A stretch of 64,000 nt of DNA from Heterobilharzia americana (lineage: Eukaryota > Platyhelminthes > Trematoda > Strigeidida > Schistosomatidae): assembly GCA_944470555.2 (NCBI GenBank), contig OX104129.1, forward strand, positions 84,900,820-84,964,819. Direction: 5' to 3'. The translations under genes and the position numbers were made by a program. Below are positions 35,348 to 48,394 of the stretch, one piece after another. How positions within the stretch are numbered: the first letter of the stretch is position 1; each line of letters opens with the position of its first letter. Below the pieces are notes generated by a model. It was not told the origin of the DNA, did not search any database, and was given only the letters and a program-made list of their open reading frames with translations.

Positions 35348-36475
35348 TATTATTTTATTGTTATTTGTCCCATGGGTTCCTAGTGGAACATACGGCTTCA
35401 GCAGCACGTCTCCATCCCACTCTGTTCTCTGAAACCTTTTAAACCTGGCTCCACGACAGCACACAATCTCTCATTTCCCCCTCATACTATCTCCTCCATG
35501 TCACCCTCACCTCAGACGCCCAACTCGTCACTTCTCATCGGGGTTCACTTCGACGACCTGGCATGGCGCATGATGTCCCAAGTCGGCCTTCTCATTGAAT
35601 GCTCAATCAAATCCATCTCCACTTCCTTCTGCATATTTGTTGACCGATAGCATCTTGGTTGGTTCGTTGATAGTTCAGAGTTCCTTGTTGCTTATTCCAA
35701 TTATTCTGGCCATCTGATCTTCAGTAACGAGCCAGCGTAGGCATTTGTTGATGAATATCTGCAGTTTGTTCGGAATGCTTTTCGTAACGCGCCAAGTCTC
35801 TGAGCCGTACAGAAGCACTGACTTGACTGGTGTTGGTGTTGAAAATCCGGATCTTGTTCCACATGCTGAGTGCGGAAGATCTCCTCACTGGTTTCAGGCT
35901 AATGAACACCTGTCTTGCTGTTTTTACAATCCTAGTTTTCACGTCCTTGTCCGTGCCGCCTTTAGTTGAGACTGTGCTACCTAGATAGGTGAAAGAGGTT
36001 ACTTCTTTATGTTTCTCTCCTTGATGGTGTTTGGAGTTTGTTGTTTTTGGTTGGGTATCTTCATCGCTTCTGTATTCTCTATGTTCACTTGAAGTCCTGT
36101 CTTCGCTGCCCCATCTCTTGTGTCAACTCGTTAGTTTTCGCCTGTACATCTTCAAGTTTGTGCCACAAGACACTAGGAACAATTCATCGGCGAAATCCAA
36201 ATCTTCTAGGTTCTTTTCCTCGGCCCTGACAGCGTATCCCCCTCTTCTCTCTCCTCACTGTCTGTTGCATTATCCAGTCGACCACAATCAGGAATATCAT
36301 GGATGATAGTAGGCAACCTTGTTTTACTGCTGTCTTCACTTCTCTTCAAAGGTGTCACTGAGCTTCCCATCGTGAATCACTTGGTATGTGGCATCTTCAT
36401 ATAGTTTTTGAATGAGGCTGATAAAGATTTTTGGTATTCCATAGTGTTGAAGCAGTTGCCAAATTACTTCTTGAT
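35348..36475 (-). mobile_element. RTE retrotransposon fragment
   Basis: Minus-strand 5'-truncated copy. The catalytic box reads DFADELFLVS near 36175-36210, without the extra codon but with the second catalytic aspartate replaced by glutamate. It also carries the block ARQVFISLKPVRRSSAL near 35865-35920, the shared 3' end and an ATT-rich tail at the left. Confidence 0.85.
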
Positions 36476-36961
36476 TTAATAAGGAGTATACTGATCAAAA
36501 ATCGAAGCCCCAAAATGACTTTTGATGTCAACATGGTCAGATAAACAGCTGTGAAGTTTAAAAAATCGGAAGAAGCTGATAGAAGTGTAAAGGTAGGCGA
36601 CTGTCAACAACAAATGGCTTCCACAAGTACATAGATAATTTGGGAGATTTTAAACGAATGAGGTCATAAGTCACTGAATAAAAGGTGATGCATTTGAAAT
36701 GATATGGAACAACCAAAAGATGAAAATGTGAGTTAAGTTTTATCAATATACATGGACATTGGATTCAAAATGTTTACAATCAAAGAATTTGGTAACCCTT
36801 AAAGAACATTATGTTCTTTATACTAGTTTTGGAGACTGATAGACCTATGCCTTACATCTGTTCCAAAACCAGATGTCTGTAGATGGAATTATAAACACTT
36901 TACTTGCTTGCTTTCAAACATGCCTTGAAACTGGAAGGAATGACTTCCTTTCAATTCTTGC
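36476..36961. other. Unassigned sequence
   Basis: No recognised feature. Confidence 0.5.

Positions 36962-37031
<70 letters not shown>
36962..37031. repeat. AT dinucleotide microsatellite, 70 bp
   Basis: Nearly pure TA/AT run with one C interruption near 36980. Confidence 0.97.
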
Positions 37032-37032
<1 letters not shown>

Positions 37033-39239
37033 TTCTCTAATCAAATATGAGTTATAGAATGTAGTTAGGGGTCACACGAGACATCATGAGTGTGATTTTG
37101 ATTGGGCTAATTAACTCTGGTTTATGAAGTTAATTATTGTGTCTTTCTTGAAAATTATTATTGGAATGAAATGCAAGGAGCTTCATTCATTCAATTTTTC
37201 AATTTTCGTGATTTGTTTAAAATGATAACATACTGTAGCGTCATGCATTTCTCCAAAATCAATAACCTAGGGTTTGATGAGATTGGACATTGATGCCTAC
37301 CTTGATAGCTTAACTGGACTTGCTATGCTGAAGGCACCTGGTCAAGCATCCTTGCAATTCAGCGCGCTGTCGTGTTACGTTGCATTTCTCATAATTGACT
37401 CTCTAGGCAGTTAGTTAGAACGCATTGGTATCTTCGCACAACCACCCAAATATACTATTCCATCCGACTACGCTATTGTGTTCTTCCTTGGCCTCATATT
37501 CCTGGGTATATAACAAGTTCGAGTAATTAGTGATTGGTCTTTGCGTCTGTGAAGTTCGTACCAGGACAATTCTTAAAATACTATGTTGCATGTTTTATTT
37601 GGAGTTTTTGTTATTATCGAGTATTAGTATTGTCAAGTTTCTTAAAATATCATAACGTTTATTCAGTTATCACATAATGTAATCATTCAATGATGAGTAA
37701 CCAGTTTCATCTTGTCTCATTCTAAGTCCTTACTGAATTCTACTGATCATTTTGTAATGCGGTTATCAAGATAGGGGAGTCAACATAGTGATGTACTTTG
37801 TTGAATGATTGCAGGTAATATACAGGAAAGTGAAATTATGATGAATTCGCCCAGGTAATAATTTGGTAACAAAACCCCTTACACAGCAGGTGGGACTCAT
37901 GAACTACTACTCAGTAATGTACCGGTTTAACTGAAATGTAATAGTTGTATTCAGGAATGTGCGCATGTAGATACTGAGAGCATAGTACAAATAATTTTGG
38001 AACATTCAGAGAACATGATGAGATGGTCTTCCGTTAACCTGAAAATGAAAAACAGAATACTTAGTGTTAAGAAGGTGTTGTACATAATGACCTGACGTCA
38101 CCTGTAAAAACACTTAAAAATTGGGATACCTTGGCAGATGCTTCACCCTAGTACAGTACTTGACAGTGGTTACCCATGAATCTGTGGGGCATCTTGTCAT
38201 TCACTGTCAATAACCATGGAAACCGCTTCACTATTAAACCATTAGGTTGAAATTCAATTTCTTAGATTTTCCGATATCTCCAATTACCTTAAAACTTAAA
38301 CTACTTTATACTGAACCATTTGATAAATGGCATTGTCGCCACTGCATGACTTGACGGTTCTGGAATTCATCGCGTACAACATTATGCCGCATCTTTTTGA
38401 GAAATTCGTCAATTACTTTCACTTTTTCATCACCTCTCCAACTAATCTTACTATATTATATGAACCACCTAGCAACTAGTAAAATCGTTAAAAACCACCA
38501 ACAATATAATTAAAGACTACGTTTTAGATCTATCTGTGTAGAATGAGTAGTATATTTCTAGTAAAGAAGTATGAAATTGACAATCTATGGATGGAAAAAA
38601 TATTGGTTATCCGGAACGTACTTACATAAGGGGAACTTGTATGATATATTCACCAACTGTGATAACAACAGTGATTTAAAGGTAGTATATGTAAAATTTA
38701 ATACTCCCTACCAGTCATTGTAGATGGACTACTAATTCTACTTTCCTGAGGTTTTACTGTAGACAATACAAAAAGGCTCTTCCCATGGAACACTTTATAG
38801 AAAGGGTAAGTTGAACAAGGAATATACGAGTATTCATGGTTAAAAGCAACTAAGCCTGAATACATACCTGATGGCTCCGTAATCTTCAAGAGTCAGAAAA
38901 ATCGTCAAACAATGCACGATTAATGAGAAACTAGAACCGTTCTGAGAAGAACCCAGTCACAAAGACAAAACTTGTGAGTTTGTAGAAATATTTTAAAAAT
39001 CTCCGTTTAGTTACAAAACAAACGGTTTTTAGCAAAGAGTCAGTCTTCTCGGCTATTTAATTCTCAAGCTGTAAATAAGCACACAAACATTTTGTTCACA
39101 TGGCAACAGAAGAGGAATATTTCATAATATGTTTTTAGATGAAATTTAGGAGGTGCGAAAAACGATTACGTCATAGTTGAAATAGAAATGAGAAGAAGAC
39201 GTAATAAGATGCGAAAAAAATTTGGTTACTAAACTACAT
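37032..39239. other. Unassigned sequence, possible solo LTR near 37.2-37.6 kb
   Basis: No coding gene recognised. The stretch at about 37235-37580 is richer in GC than its surroundings and holds a TATA-like GGGTATATAA near 37504, as an LTR promoter might. No matching second copy or clear TG...CA ends were found, so this is only a suggestion. The minus frame 38698-38889 has no support. Confidence 0.35.
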
Positions 39240-40125
39240 GATGGGGATACGCTGGACCGAGGAAAAGATCCTAGAAGATTTGGATTTCACCGATGACTTG
39301 TGTCTAATGTCACACAGACTTGAAGATCTACAGGTAAAAACCAACAAGTTGACGGAAGAGGTGGGGTAGCGAAGAAGACAGAGGTGATAAAGATACCCAA
39401 CTAACACCACCAGCAACAAGCACCAACCACTGACAACGGGAGAAGCTTAAAGGAAGTAGTCTTTTTCACCTATCTAAGCAGCTTCGTTTCAACTACAAGC
39501 TGCACAAGCACACACGAGGACGTCAAAACCAGGATTGTAAAGACAGCAAGAGAGGTGTTCATTAACCTGAAACCAGTGTGGAGATCTACGTCACTCCACT
39601 CAGCATGAACAAGATTCGGATTTTCAGCACCAAAGTCAGTTAAGTCAGTGCTTTTATGTGATGGTTGAGAGACTTGGCGCGTTACAAAAAGCATTTCTGA
39701 CAAACTACAGATATTCATCAACAGCTTCTGCCTACACTCACTCGATACTGAAGATTGATCAGATGGCCGGAATAGTAAGAATAAGCAACAAGGAACTCAC
39801 CGTGGCTGGCAACGAAACAAACAGCCAGGAAGCCATTGCTCAACAAATATCCAGAAGGAAGTGGAGATGGATTAGGCATGCACTGAGAAAACCATTTGCA
39901 GACATCACGCGCGAGGCGCTAGAGTGGGACCTAGGTGGGAAACGACGAGTTGGGCGTCCGAGCTGAAGGTGACATGGAGGAGATGATGTAAAGAAGAAAC
40001 GAGATGTTGTGGGCAGTCGTGGAGCGTGGTTGGAAAGATTGTATAGGAGAGAGTGAAATGAAGGTATGCTACTGAATCCCTCTGTTCCACTAGGAACCCA
40101 AGGGATAGTTAACAATAATAATAAT
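39240..40125 (+). mobile_element. RTE retrotransposon fragment
   Basis: 5'-truncated plus-strand copy starting just before the catalytic box DFTDDLCLMS (39281-39313), which lacks the extra codon. Its C-terminal part reads well: QMAGIVRISNKELTVAGNE (39760-39815), RRKWRWIRHALRKPFADITR (39850-39910), then GGKRRVGRPS. The shared 3' terminus lies near 40085-40110 with AAT triplets. One of the better preserved C-termini here. Confidence 0.88.
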
Positions 40126-41029
40126 AATAAACTATATGATATAATATTGTTTGAGGGAGTGGAGAATGTAATGAGAAATCTAAAGTGTAGGGGTGGAAGA
40201 ACGTGATGTATGAGATGCGAAAGAAAATATTTTCTGACAGTTACGTTTTTCTTATGGGCCATGTCCATTGCAACCGAGGAAACTGGATAAATTTCTTTGA
40301 ACTTAGTCCAGATTTTGAAATGATAATTCCTACGGTTTCTGCTTTTAAAGAGCTTTCAGGCGAATACTGTTCACGATGCTTAGATGAACTCGATATATGA
40401 CAGTGAAGTTGTATTCTGCATTTACCAAGTAATCACAATCGTTCAAGTGTTCTAAAATAGGGCGGTGAGGTGCTCTCGTTCCCCCTTTGTCAAAGCAGCC
40501 CAGGACAAGTTCAGAAATACGTTTGGAAAACGAAAGCTGAGTACAGCCAATATGCATTACTCTACAAGAGGTTTAACAACAACTCAGACGACTTCTTCAT
40601 TATCAGTGATAACATAGTTGACGCTTTCAAGAAGCGAAACTTAGGATCATTCGAACAAACATCTTTTTAAGCTTGGGACTGTCTTCCATAGACGACAGCT
40701 CATACATGGATTCATGAATCATCTGCCTTTTTAAGTGCATTCAGCAGCGAAAATCCTGTTTATTTGTTAGCGGGGGACTGCAGTTTAATAGATAGTCTTA
40801 TAACTGATTATGTGTTTGGCCCTGGTCACATAATTCCACCAGAGTAATCTTTTGAAGTCGTCCACCCGATTGAAATAAATGGTTTGAAAAGCATCCGATT
40901 GTATTGTAGTAGGTGCTACTGATAAGCATACAACTGAGTAGCATCTGCTGATATTCATTTGAAGTGCAGCCACTTACTTCTGAAGGTTATCTATTTTTTT
41001 CTTCAAGTTATTTACCTCTAATGTCTCCA
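40126..41029. other. Unassigned sequence, possibly decayed polyprotein on minus strand
   Basis: No domain recognised. The minus strand continues, with stops, from the gag-like stretch to its right; small plus frames at 40203-40400 and 40470-40670 have no recognised features. Confidence 0.35.
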
Positions 41030-41400
41030 CTGTAGCTATTGCAGTACCCATTAGCTGCCAAGTCACCTCCAGCTCACTAATATTTATGGGTCAAACTGCG
41101 TTCAATGGTTGTAGCATTCGGCATTCGGAACACTTTCAGTGAATTGTGCAGCCAGCAGGTGTCCCTAGGAGTCCTTATTCGAAGTAGAAAAAAGCTTTTG
41201 AAAGTAGATTTGTCAACTTTTCAATCATTACCATCGGATCTTTGCTTATCCCAAGTTTTGTGCTCCGTAACTGCTGCATCCCCAGCTCCTTGTCCGCTGG
41301 GCTGTCAAACTCTTTCTCTAGTCGTTCAACCATTCTCTTCCATGGGTTCTGCTCTAGCGTATGCCAGGTCTCATATTATCTCTTAGTAATGTGCCAAGTA
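41030..41400 (-). pseudogene. Possible LTR-retrotransposon gag remnant
   Basis: On the minus strand a stretch reads RMVERLEKEFDSPADKELGM, then QQLRSTKLGISKDPMVMIEK, then LTNLLSKAF (about 41205-41340). The pattern of an alpha-helical block followed by LRSxKLG and an aromatic KAF is like capsid regions of Ty3-type elements. Further frames after a stop give TTIERSL, then a coiled-coil-like MGTAIATVETLEVNNLKKKI. No zinc knuckle or protease is certain. The assignment is from general appearance only. Confidence 0.35.
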
Positions 41401-41644
41401 CGACTACCCTCGCTGCTGGGTCCCAGACACCCACTAACTTCACGACCGACTCGGAATCCCTAAGGAAGATCTTGGTGTCTCCATCGTCGAGCATTTCAGA
41501 TCACGGAATCTTCATCACATTCAGAAGGAGCGACACCAGCTGTACGAAGATGGAAAAGGATAAAACGCAGAAGAATGCTTATTATGACACCTTGTACATT
41601 GCCGATGAAATACTGTAACCTTTCCATTGAACAATATGTTTCAC

Positions 41645-43119
41645 CTCCTCTTCTTCTTCTTCTTCTATCGCTCGCTGCTCTCAATACACCCTCGTTATCT
41701 TTAGCGTTTTTCTGTTTAAAATATTCACCACTCGGTCATAATTGCCTATGATTTCTGCTGACCTCTCAACACATACTACTGATATTGATCTTTATCAGTA
41801 GCAGAGTAACATGAGCATAGAAGCATCGTTTGTGACTTACAATCTCTATTTCTGATCTAGTGCCTAATCGTTTAAGAATGCATGTTCAACGCTTATCTTT
41901 AATCTTTAGCATCATGTCACAAATGAGTTCCATCAGTCTCCAACAACCTTTCTGTAAGCTTGGTATTTAAATATGTTTACCTTGAACTCAGATACAAAAC
42001 ATATACCGTCAACCGTGAAATACTACAAGACAGGGGAATGAGTAGTATTTTAAGCCGACCTTTATTACCCCACTTTTCCCATAAGAATAAGACTGTCAGT
42101 ATGTAGTAATGGTCGCACGTGAGAAACATTTTGCTGCTGTCATAGCTCATCCAATCAGCAACACAACTTTACCATCGGACACTATGACGCTGAGTGCTTT
42201 CTAATTTTTCCAGTAGACCTCTGTGGCATGTCAAGAACTCAAGAACAGTCACTGTACTCAGGTTAGAGCATAGTTTCATTATCATATGAAACCATGACCA
42301 TGAGGTTAAGGTAGCAGCTATCGATTATGTGGAAGCTACTTTGTGTAGTAGGCGAATCAGGCAATGGACTTGTGAACCTAAACCGATTGACGTGGATTTG
42401 ATATCTGATGCTTATGTTGGGGTAACACCCAAGTAAACGCGTAATGTTTACCAAAGGCAATTGAGCCTTGAGAAGGATAAGAGTGACGAAACTATAATGT
42501 GACACTGGTAGATGAATTCTTTTACCGGTGGTCTGAGTCATGTGGAGAAATGTAGACTGCCTGATAGAGGTTCTGGAGATCTTAGGAATCTGTTGTTGGA
42601 CGCATTTAGTTACACGGCTGAAAATCAGCTACACTGGCGCAAATGTTTTCACTGCTTGGCATGTTCGGGAGGTTTATAGCTTCTGGTAACCTTACACAAT
42701 CTTCCACACGCTTCTGTCTACCTTATTATCACTTTTCTATCCAGTTTTTGTTTGGATTCTGCTGTATAATGGGACAAAGTGAATCGATGCACTTCTGTAT
42801 GACGTTCTTCTACAATTTTCTTGTCTACTTCTTCTATAGGTACAAACATTTTCTATGATTGGCTTCAATGAATTGTAGTTATCTAAGAAGAGAAATTCCA
42901 TGTTGACTTTTCGTAAGAGATGTTACACAGTAATGGTATTTGTAAAAGAATTTATTGTGTATATTCATACAAAAGGTATTTTTGCATCTTTCAGGAAAAG
43001 TGATTTCCCTCTTCAATTTCGTCACTGTTAAGGTGAAAATCGGTTGACAGTTAAACGTCTTGACACTTCATACCTTAAATTATTGTATGTGAGTAAATGT
43101 AGAGATAAATTTGTTTTCG
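41645..43119. other. Unassigned sequence
   Basis: Starts with a TTC-rich microsatellite (41648-41665). A segment at 41745-41820 resembles 56508-56575. No gene was recognised; the minus frame 42263-42541 has no family resemblance. Confidence 0.45.
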
Positions 43120-43480
43120 AAAGCGCAAAGGTTTTGGATAAAGAAAACACATAGAATACTTGAGATTTTCTAGAACCTTGGCATTTAGATCATTCAAGCA
43201 ACTAGACGAAGATCGACTGATTGGTAGATTAGATCTAAACTTTAGAGTTTAAAGATAAGGCGGAAGAACTGTCAACAGAAAAATTTATTCTGCCAGTGAT
43301 ACTATTAACAAATGAATCTACAAGCCTAGACCACTTCATCAAGATGGACCAAAAAAGTCACACATAGAGAATTTCTGACAACTGAATTCATATCCAAGCC
43401 ACTGTCGATGAAATTGTCCAGAAAGACAATGAGAGCTTCATGGATAAATGATTCAGTACAAAGAATTCAGCACAACTAAA
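43120..43480 (+). mobile_element. Decayed Penelope-type tail, lineage 2
   Basis: Matches the 3' part of 21348-21910: a degraded LEAWHS-like block near 43165-43190, then a segment reading V-D-E-I-V-Q-K-D-N-E-S-F at 43405-43440. This aligns in frame with the copies at 16.8 and 21.8 kb, and a shared NSAQL block follows near 43460. No RT or nuclease part remains. Confidence 0.5.
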
Positions 43481-43879
43481 AACTTAGTAATATAATCATG
43501 TTTCCCTGGGACCGTGAAAACAGTCTTGTCATTATTGTATATCCTTGACAAGATTATAAACAATAATTTTTCCCGTCTTCATTGCTCAGTTTATGAGATG
43601 AGTTTTCATGACCACAATAGAATGTTATTGATTTTGGTGTTGTGTTTCACTAGGTCTATTCTCGTGGGAATAATTAAGATCCTTAATTTTAGATGAACCT
43701 GGTTGTAGTGAGTAAACTTTGACTGAATCATCTTGACTTTAGGCAATCTTGAAAGATTACTACATGACCAAATGAAATGATTTTACAGCAACCAGAAGGG
43801 TAGACTTTTTTTGACTCATGAAACGCTCACAAGAGAGGTGACTGTGTAAACTTCTACACCTCACTTGTTCATTTTGTTT

Positions 43880-44395
43880 TAGTGTCACGCTTGCTTTTCT
43901 AATCCTGGTTCTGACATCCTCGCGTATGCCATCATCACCGCCTGTAGTTGAAACGATGCTACTCCGCCTACGTAGGTGAAAGAGACTACTTCATTCAGGT
44001 TTATGCCGTTCATGGTCATTGATGCTTGTTGTTGATGCTGTTGTTGGTTGGGTATCTTCATCACCTCCATCTTCTCTACATTCACTTGAAGTCCCGTCTC
44101 CTTTCACTGCCTCACCTCTTCTGTCAACTTGTTAGTTTAGTCAGCCAGTATAGAAATTAACAATTCTATATGAGTATCCTGGAAATAGTAATGTGATGTA
44201 TTTTTGGAAATTCACAAATCCGTTTGCAACCGATGTTCTTAGCTTGAGAAACGAGAGTTCGGAAAGGTTTTGAAAGCTTTTGAGAGTAAATGATGCATTC
44301 TGAAGACAATTAAGAGATTAAAGCAAACTGAATGGAAGAATTTAATGTAATATAATGAGTAAAAACTATTTTGGTATCCCAAGATTTAAGCCGGT
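43880..44395 (+). repeat. Duplicated segment spanning an RTE junction, copy B
   Basis: Direct repeat of 30941-31455. The left 265 bp (43880-44145) are minus-strand RTE sequence (VEKMEVMKIPNQQQHQQQ near 44035-44080), and the rest is flanking non-RTE sequence. The RTE 3' half present at copy A is missing here. Confidence 0.8.
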
Positions 44396-44954
44396 CGCTC
44401 TATGACTGTTGGCTTTGTCAACACTTTAAAAGTGATATAGGTATATATATTTCAATCTAAGCAACATCTTTGCTTGCAAGATTCTCTGATAGAAACTTGA
44501 AAGTAAATACGAGAAAACTGCCCCATCACAGTCTAAGTTCACAAAATGTACAGTTGACGGGTCTTCACAAGTCACCTTTAATTTTTGGTTCATCTCATTT
44601 AACTTCAGAGTCAAATTTTTTTCTCATAGTCACATATCTTGCCCATGGAATATCGAACTGTAGGCGTCGTTTTTCCCATACTTCAGCACTTTTTCGAATA
44701 CTAATTTTGCTCGCATATCATTTTCTTAACTTCCATTCATATCCTGATGTGTAGCTTATTTACGTGTATCTTCATAGTACATCACAGTGGAGGTAATCAT
44801 GATGGCAGATAATCAATTTCGGTAGTTCTACCAAAAATTTATGAATGAAACACAACCTAAATTTTCATTTCATTTACTTTTCTGAATTCCTCTGAAGAAT
44901 TTCTTTTATGTAATCAGTACTAGGTAACACTCCAGCTGGCGACATCAAAATTCT
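44396..44954. other. Unassigned sequence
   Basis: No recognised feature. Confidence 0.5.
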
Positions 44955-47575
44955 ATTCAGAGTACATGAATGCCAAACACAGGAAGAGAACTCATCATGT
45001 GTGGAGAAGCACTCAGTGAAATGAATAAGAACGGAGAACTGTTTGCAGATTTCTGCGCATTCAACGAGTTGGTGATTGGAGGTATTGTGTTCATGCACAA
45101 GGATATTCACAGGGCGGCGACATGGATTTGATTTTACAAGATACCAGGACACACTAAAAATCAAATCGACTTCATCTCAACCTCAAGAAAGTGGAGATAC
45201 AGCTTACTGGACACAAGATCAGATCAAGAAGAGGAGCATATGTAGGTTTAGTGCAAGGAACCTTCCAAATCAAGTTGAAGGCCTTCAAGTAAACTGGTGA
45301 TAGACCACAGTTCGAGTTCAACACTCAGAACAGGAATTGAAGGACGAAACTACAAAGAAAATCTTCACCTTAACCATTAAGACGAAATGGGAGATATCGA
45401 GCAACATCTCTGAAGAAACCTATGTGGATGAACACTAGAAGTTTTTGAAAGAGATGTGGAAAGAAACCTGCATAACCGTATTAGGAAGGAAGAAGCAAGA
45501 ATATAATGAATGGGTGTTGACGGACACATGGGAGCTGATAGCTGAGGGAGAGGAGTATGGTGAAGTAGAAGATGAAGCTGTGCAGTGCAGGGATGAACAA
45601 CGAGAAGAGGAACTGAGTACAACATATGAAACACTGAACTGGACAAAGAAGTGAAGAAGAGTGCGTTCAAAGACAAAAGACACTTCTACGACACATTAGA
45701 AAGTGAAGCGGAACAGGCAGCAGGTAGTAGAGACAAGGATCTGACAACAGTGTATCAAACAACCAGGTTACTATCTGAGAAGAGATCAACGCGGATGAAA
45801 CCAATAAAAGATGATGAAGGAAATCTAAATTACCAAAGAAGAGAAACAAAGGAAACAATGAGCCAACCACTTCAAGAAGCTCTTGAATCGACCACCACCT
45901 GCACTTCGTCCAGAAATACCACCTGCAGCCACAGAACTACAAGTGAACACAAATCCTCCAACAAAAGTGGAAGTCCTGAATGCCATAAAGCTACTGAAAT
46001 GTGGTAAAGCAGCAGGTCCAGATGGGATCCAACGAGAAGCACTGAGAACAGACGCAGAGACAACAGCGGACTTGATCACACCACTATTGCAGAAGGTCTA
46101 GAAGGAAGGAAAGGTACCTGCAGACTGAGAGAAGGGCTACCTTGTCAAACTTCCAAAGAAGGAGGACCTCAGTGTTTGCAAGAACTGGCGCGGAATCACG
46201 CTCCTGTCCACCCAGTGCACGCAAAATATTAAGCCACATCATCCTAGAGAGACTAAAGGATGCACTTGGTTCAAAACTACGACCGGAACAGGCAGGCTTC
46301 AGAAAGTACAAATCATGTGCGGATCAAATTGCAACGCTTCGCATCATCATAGAACAGAGTATCGAATGACAGTCAAGTCAACTCCTCAACTTCATCGACT
46401 TTGAGAAGGCCTCTGACAGCGTCGACCGACAGGTAGTTTGGGAGCTGCTACAACACTATGGAATACCACAAACCTTTATCAGTCTCATTCGACAACTATA
46501 TGAAAACACCAAATGCCAAGTAATTCAAAATGGGAAGCTCAGTGATGCCTTTGAAGTGAAGACAGGAGTCAAACAAGGATGTCTACTACCACCCATGATA
46601 TTCCTGATTACGGCGAATTAGATCATGCAACAAACAGTGAGATGAGAGAAGAGGAGGATACGCTGGCTGGACCCGGGGAAGAGATCCTAAAGGTTTTGAT
46701 TTCTCCGATGACTTGTTCCTAATGTCTTGTGGCACAAACTTGAAGATGTACAGGCGAAAACTAATAAATTGACAGAATAGGCGAGGCAGCGAAGACGGTA
46801 TTTCAAAAAAAAATGTAGAGAAGATGGAGGTGATGAAGATACCCAACTAACACCACCAACAAGAATAGCAAGCCCAAATCACCATCAATGGGAGAACCTT
46901 AAAGGAAGTAGTCTCTTCCACCTATCTAGGTAGCGTAGCATCGTCTCAACTACAGGTGGCACAGGCACAGATGAGGGTGTGAAAACCACAATCAGAAAGA
47001 CAGCGAGATAGGCGCTCATTAACCTGAAATCAGTGAGGAGATCTACTCCACTCCATTCAGCATAAAGTGTGAACAACATCCAGATTTTCAACATCAACCT
47101 CAGTCAAGTCAGTTATTCTATGTGATGGTTGAGAAACTTGGTACGTTACGAGAGGCATTTCCAACAATTTAAAGACACATCATCAACAACTGCCTACTCT
47201 GGCTTGACACTGAAGCTCAGATGGTCAGAATAATATGAATAAGCAACAAGGAACTCAGGGTGGCTGGCTGGCAACGAACTAAGGAAGCAAGAACCTATCA
47301 AGCAACAAATATGGGATGGACTGGATGGGGTATGCACTGAGAAGATCATTCGGGTACATGACGCTCCAGGCTGGGCACTCGAGTGGAACTTAGATGGGAA
47401 ACGGAGAGTTGATTGACCAAGGAGAGAGTGACATGGAGGAGATCGTGTGAGTAATAAATGATAGGTTGTGGGGAGTTATGGAGCCAGATCTTAAAGATTG
47501 CAGAGGGCAGAGTGGAATGGAGACGTGCTACTAAAGCCCCATTTTTTATTGGGAACTCAAAGGTCAAAAAATAAC
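44955..47575 (+). mobile_element. RTE retrotransposon, endonuclease end to 3' end
   Basis: The longest RTE copy in the window. It begins inside the APE-type endonuclease (MNAK block near 44965) and reads ENGELFADFCAFNELVIGG near 45034-45090, then QIDFIS near 45160. A linker follows, then the RT fingers (CGKAAGPDGIQREAL near 46005-46045; LSVCKNWRGITLLS near 46170-46210). Further blocks are AGFRKYKSCADQIATLRIII near 46290-46350, FIDFEKASDSVDR near 46394-46430, KTGVKQGCLLPPMIFLI near 46557-46610 and a catalytic box FDFSDDLFLMS near 46698-46730. The C-terminal third, from 46840, is heavily shifted and almost identical to 52863-53590. Several frameshifts and stops; the 5' leader is lost. It has no autonomous function but is the best template in the window for family assignment. 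Confidence 0.9.
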
Positions 47576-48394
47576 AATTATAATAATGATCTGTATAAAC
47601 AGTATGCTGCTGTTAGCAGTCATTGCATATGGATCTGGAACTGGTTCTATTGTGCATCAACATCATGTGAGCACATGTGTGTTATTCAGGCAGTAAACTT
47701 TATATTAAATATAGTTTCTGTGCAATGCACTGTGTACTTGCTCGTTTATGTATGTCATCTAAATATGCTTCTGGAAATACAGATGTTTTCCTTCCAATAA
47801 TGCGGATAAAATTAAATTAACTACCCGGAATGCATCAAGTTATCGATTCACATAAGCATGAATTTTGTGGTATTATAGACAGTGTTCAGCAGTTTATCAA
47901 AAATACTGGTCAAACTATAACCGCTCTGACAATCTGCTCTAATTCTAAGTGGAAAACCAAGCATGTTCACTTCAAGTATACACCCACACAAATCAGCCCA
48001 TGTACAGTTGTCGGTGATTTGTTTCCCCAGTTCCCTATGAGTACTAACCTCAATGTCTTCGTTCGGCTAAGTGATTTGGATTTCTACAACTACTGACCAT
48101 TATCTATGTAATTCTCCAAGGCTAATTTCCATGATTTTTAGAATTGTTCAGGAAGGTGAATTTTCAGTCCCATCAAAGCTACCTCAATTCAAGGTGTATT
48201 AGCCTGAACCCCACGAGGTAACGTGCACCGCTGGATTTTAACCAGAACTAGACATAATTATATTTCATCACTTATTTAGAAAACTTACTAGACCTCCAAC
48301 ACTCCGTTGTCAATTGAAGTTTTTAAATGCTTTCCGAAAGAATTAAAAGTGATGGCGACCTAGGCCTCTTGGCTATCTGTGTTTCTTTCAATCC
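47576..48394. other. Unassigned sequence
   Basis: Open frames at 47498-47800 and 47830-48096 have no recognised domain. The second ends 300 bp before a Penelope remnant but shows no Penelope block. Confidence 0.45.

Noticed and set aside
36962..37031. AT run as replication origin or regulatory element
   Set aside because: Plain dinucleotide microsatellite; the same occurs at 51436-51482. Nothing else supports a function.
39840..40268. 142-codon minus-strand open frame
   Set aside because: Antisense shadow of the RTE RT C-terminus at 39240-40125. Similar shadows appear at 10728-11054, 23840-24166 and 53217-53582.
47830..48096. 88-codon open frame as a host gene
   Set aside because: No domain, no signal of splicing, and surrounded by element remnants; treated as chance or unidentified element sequence.
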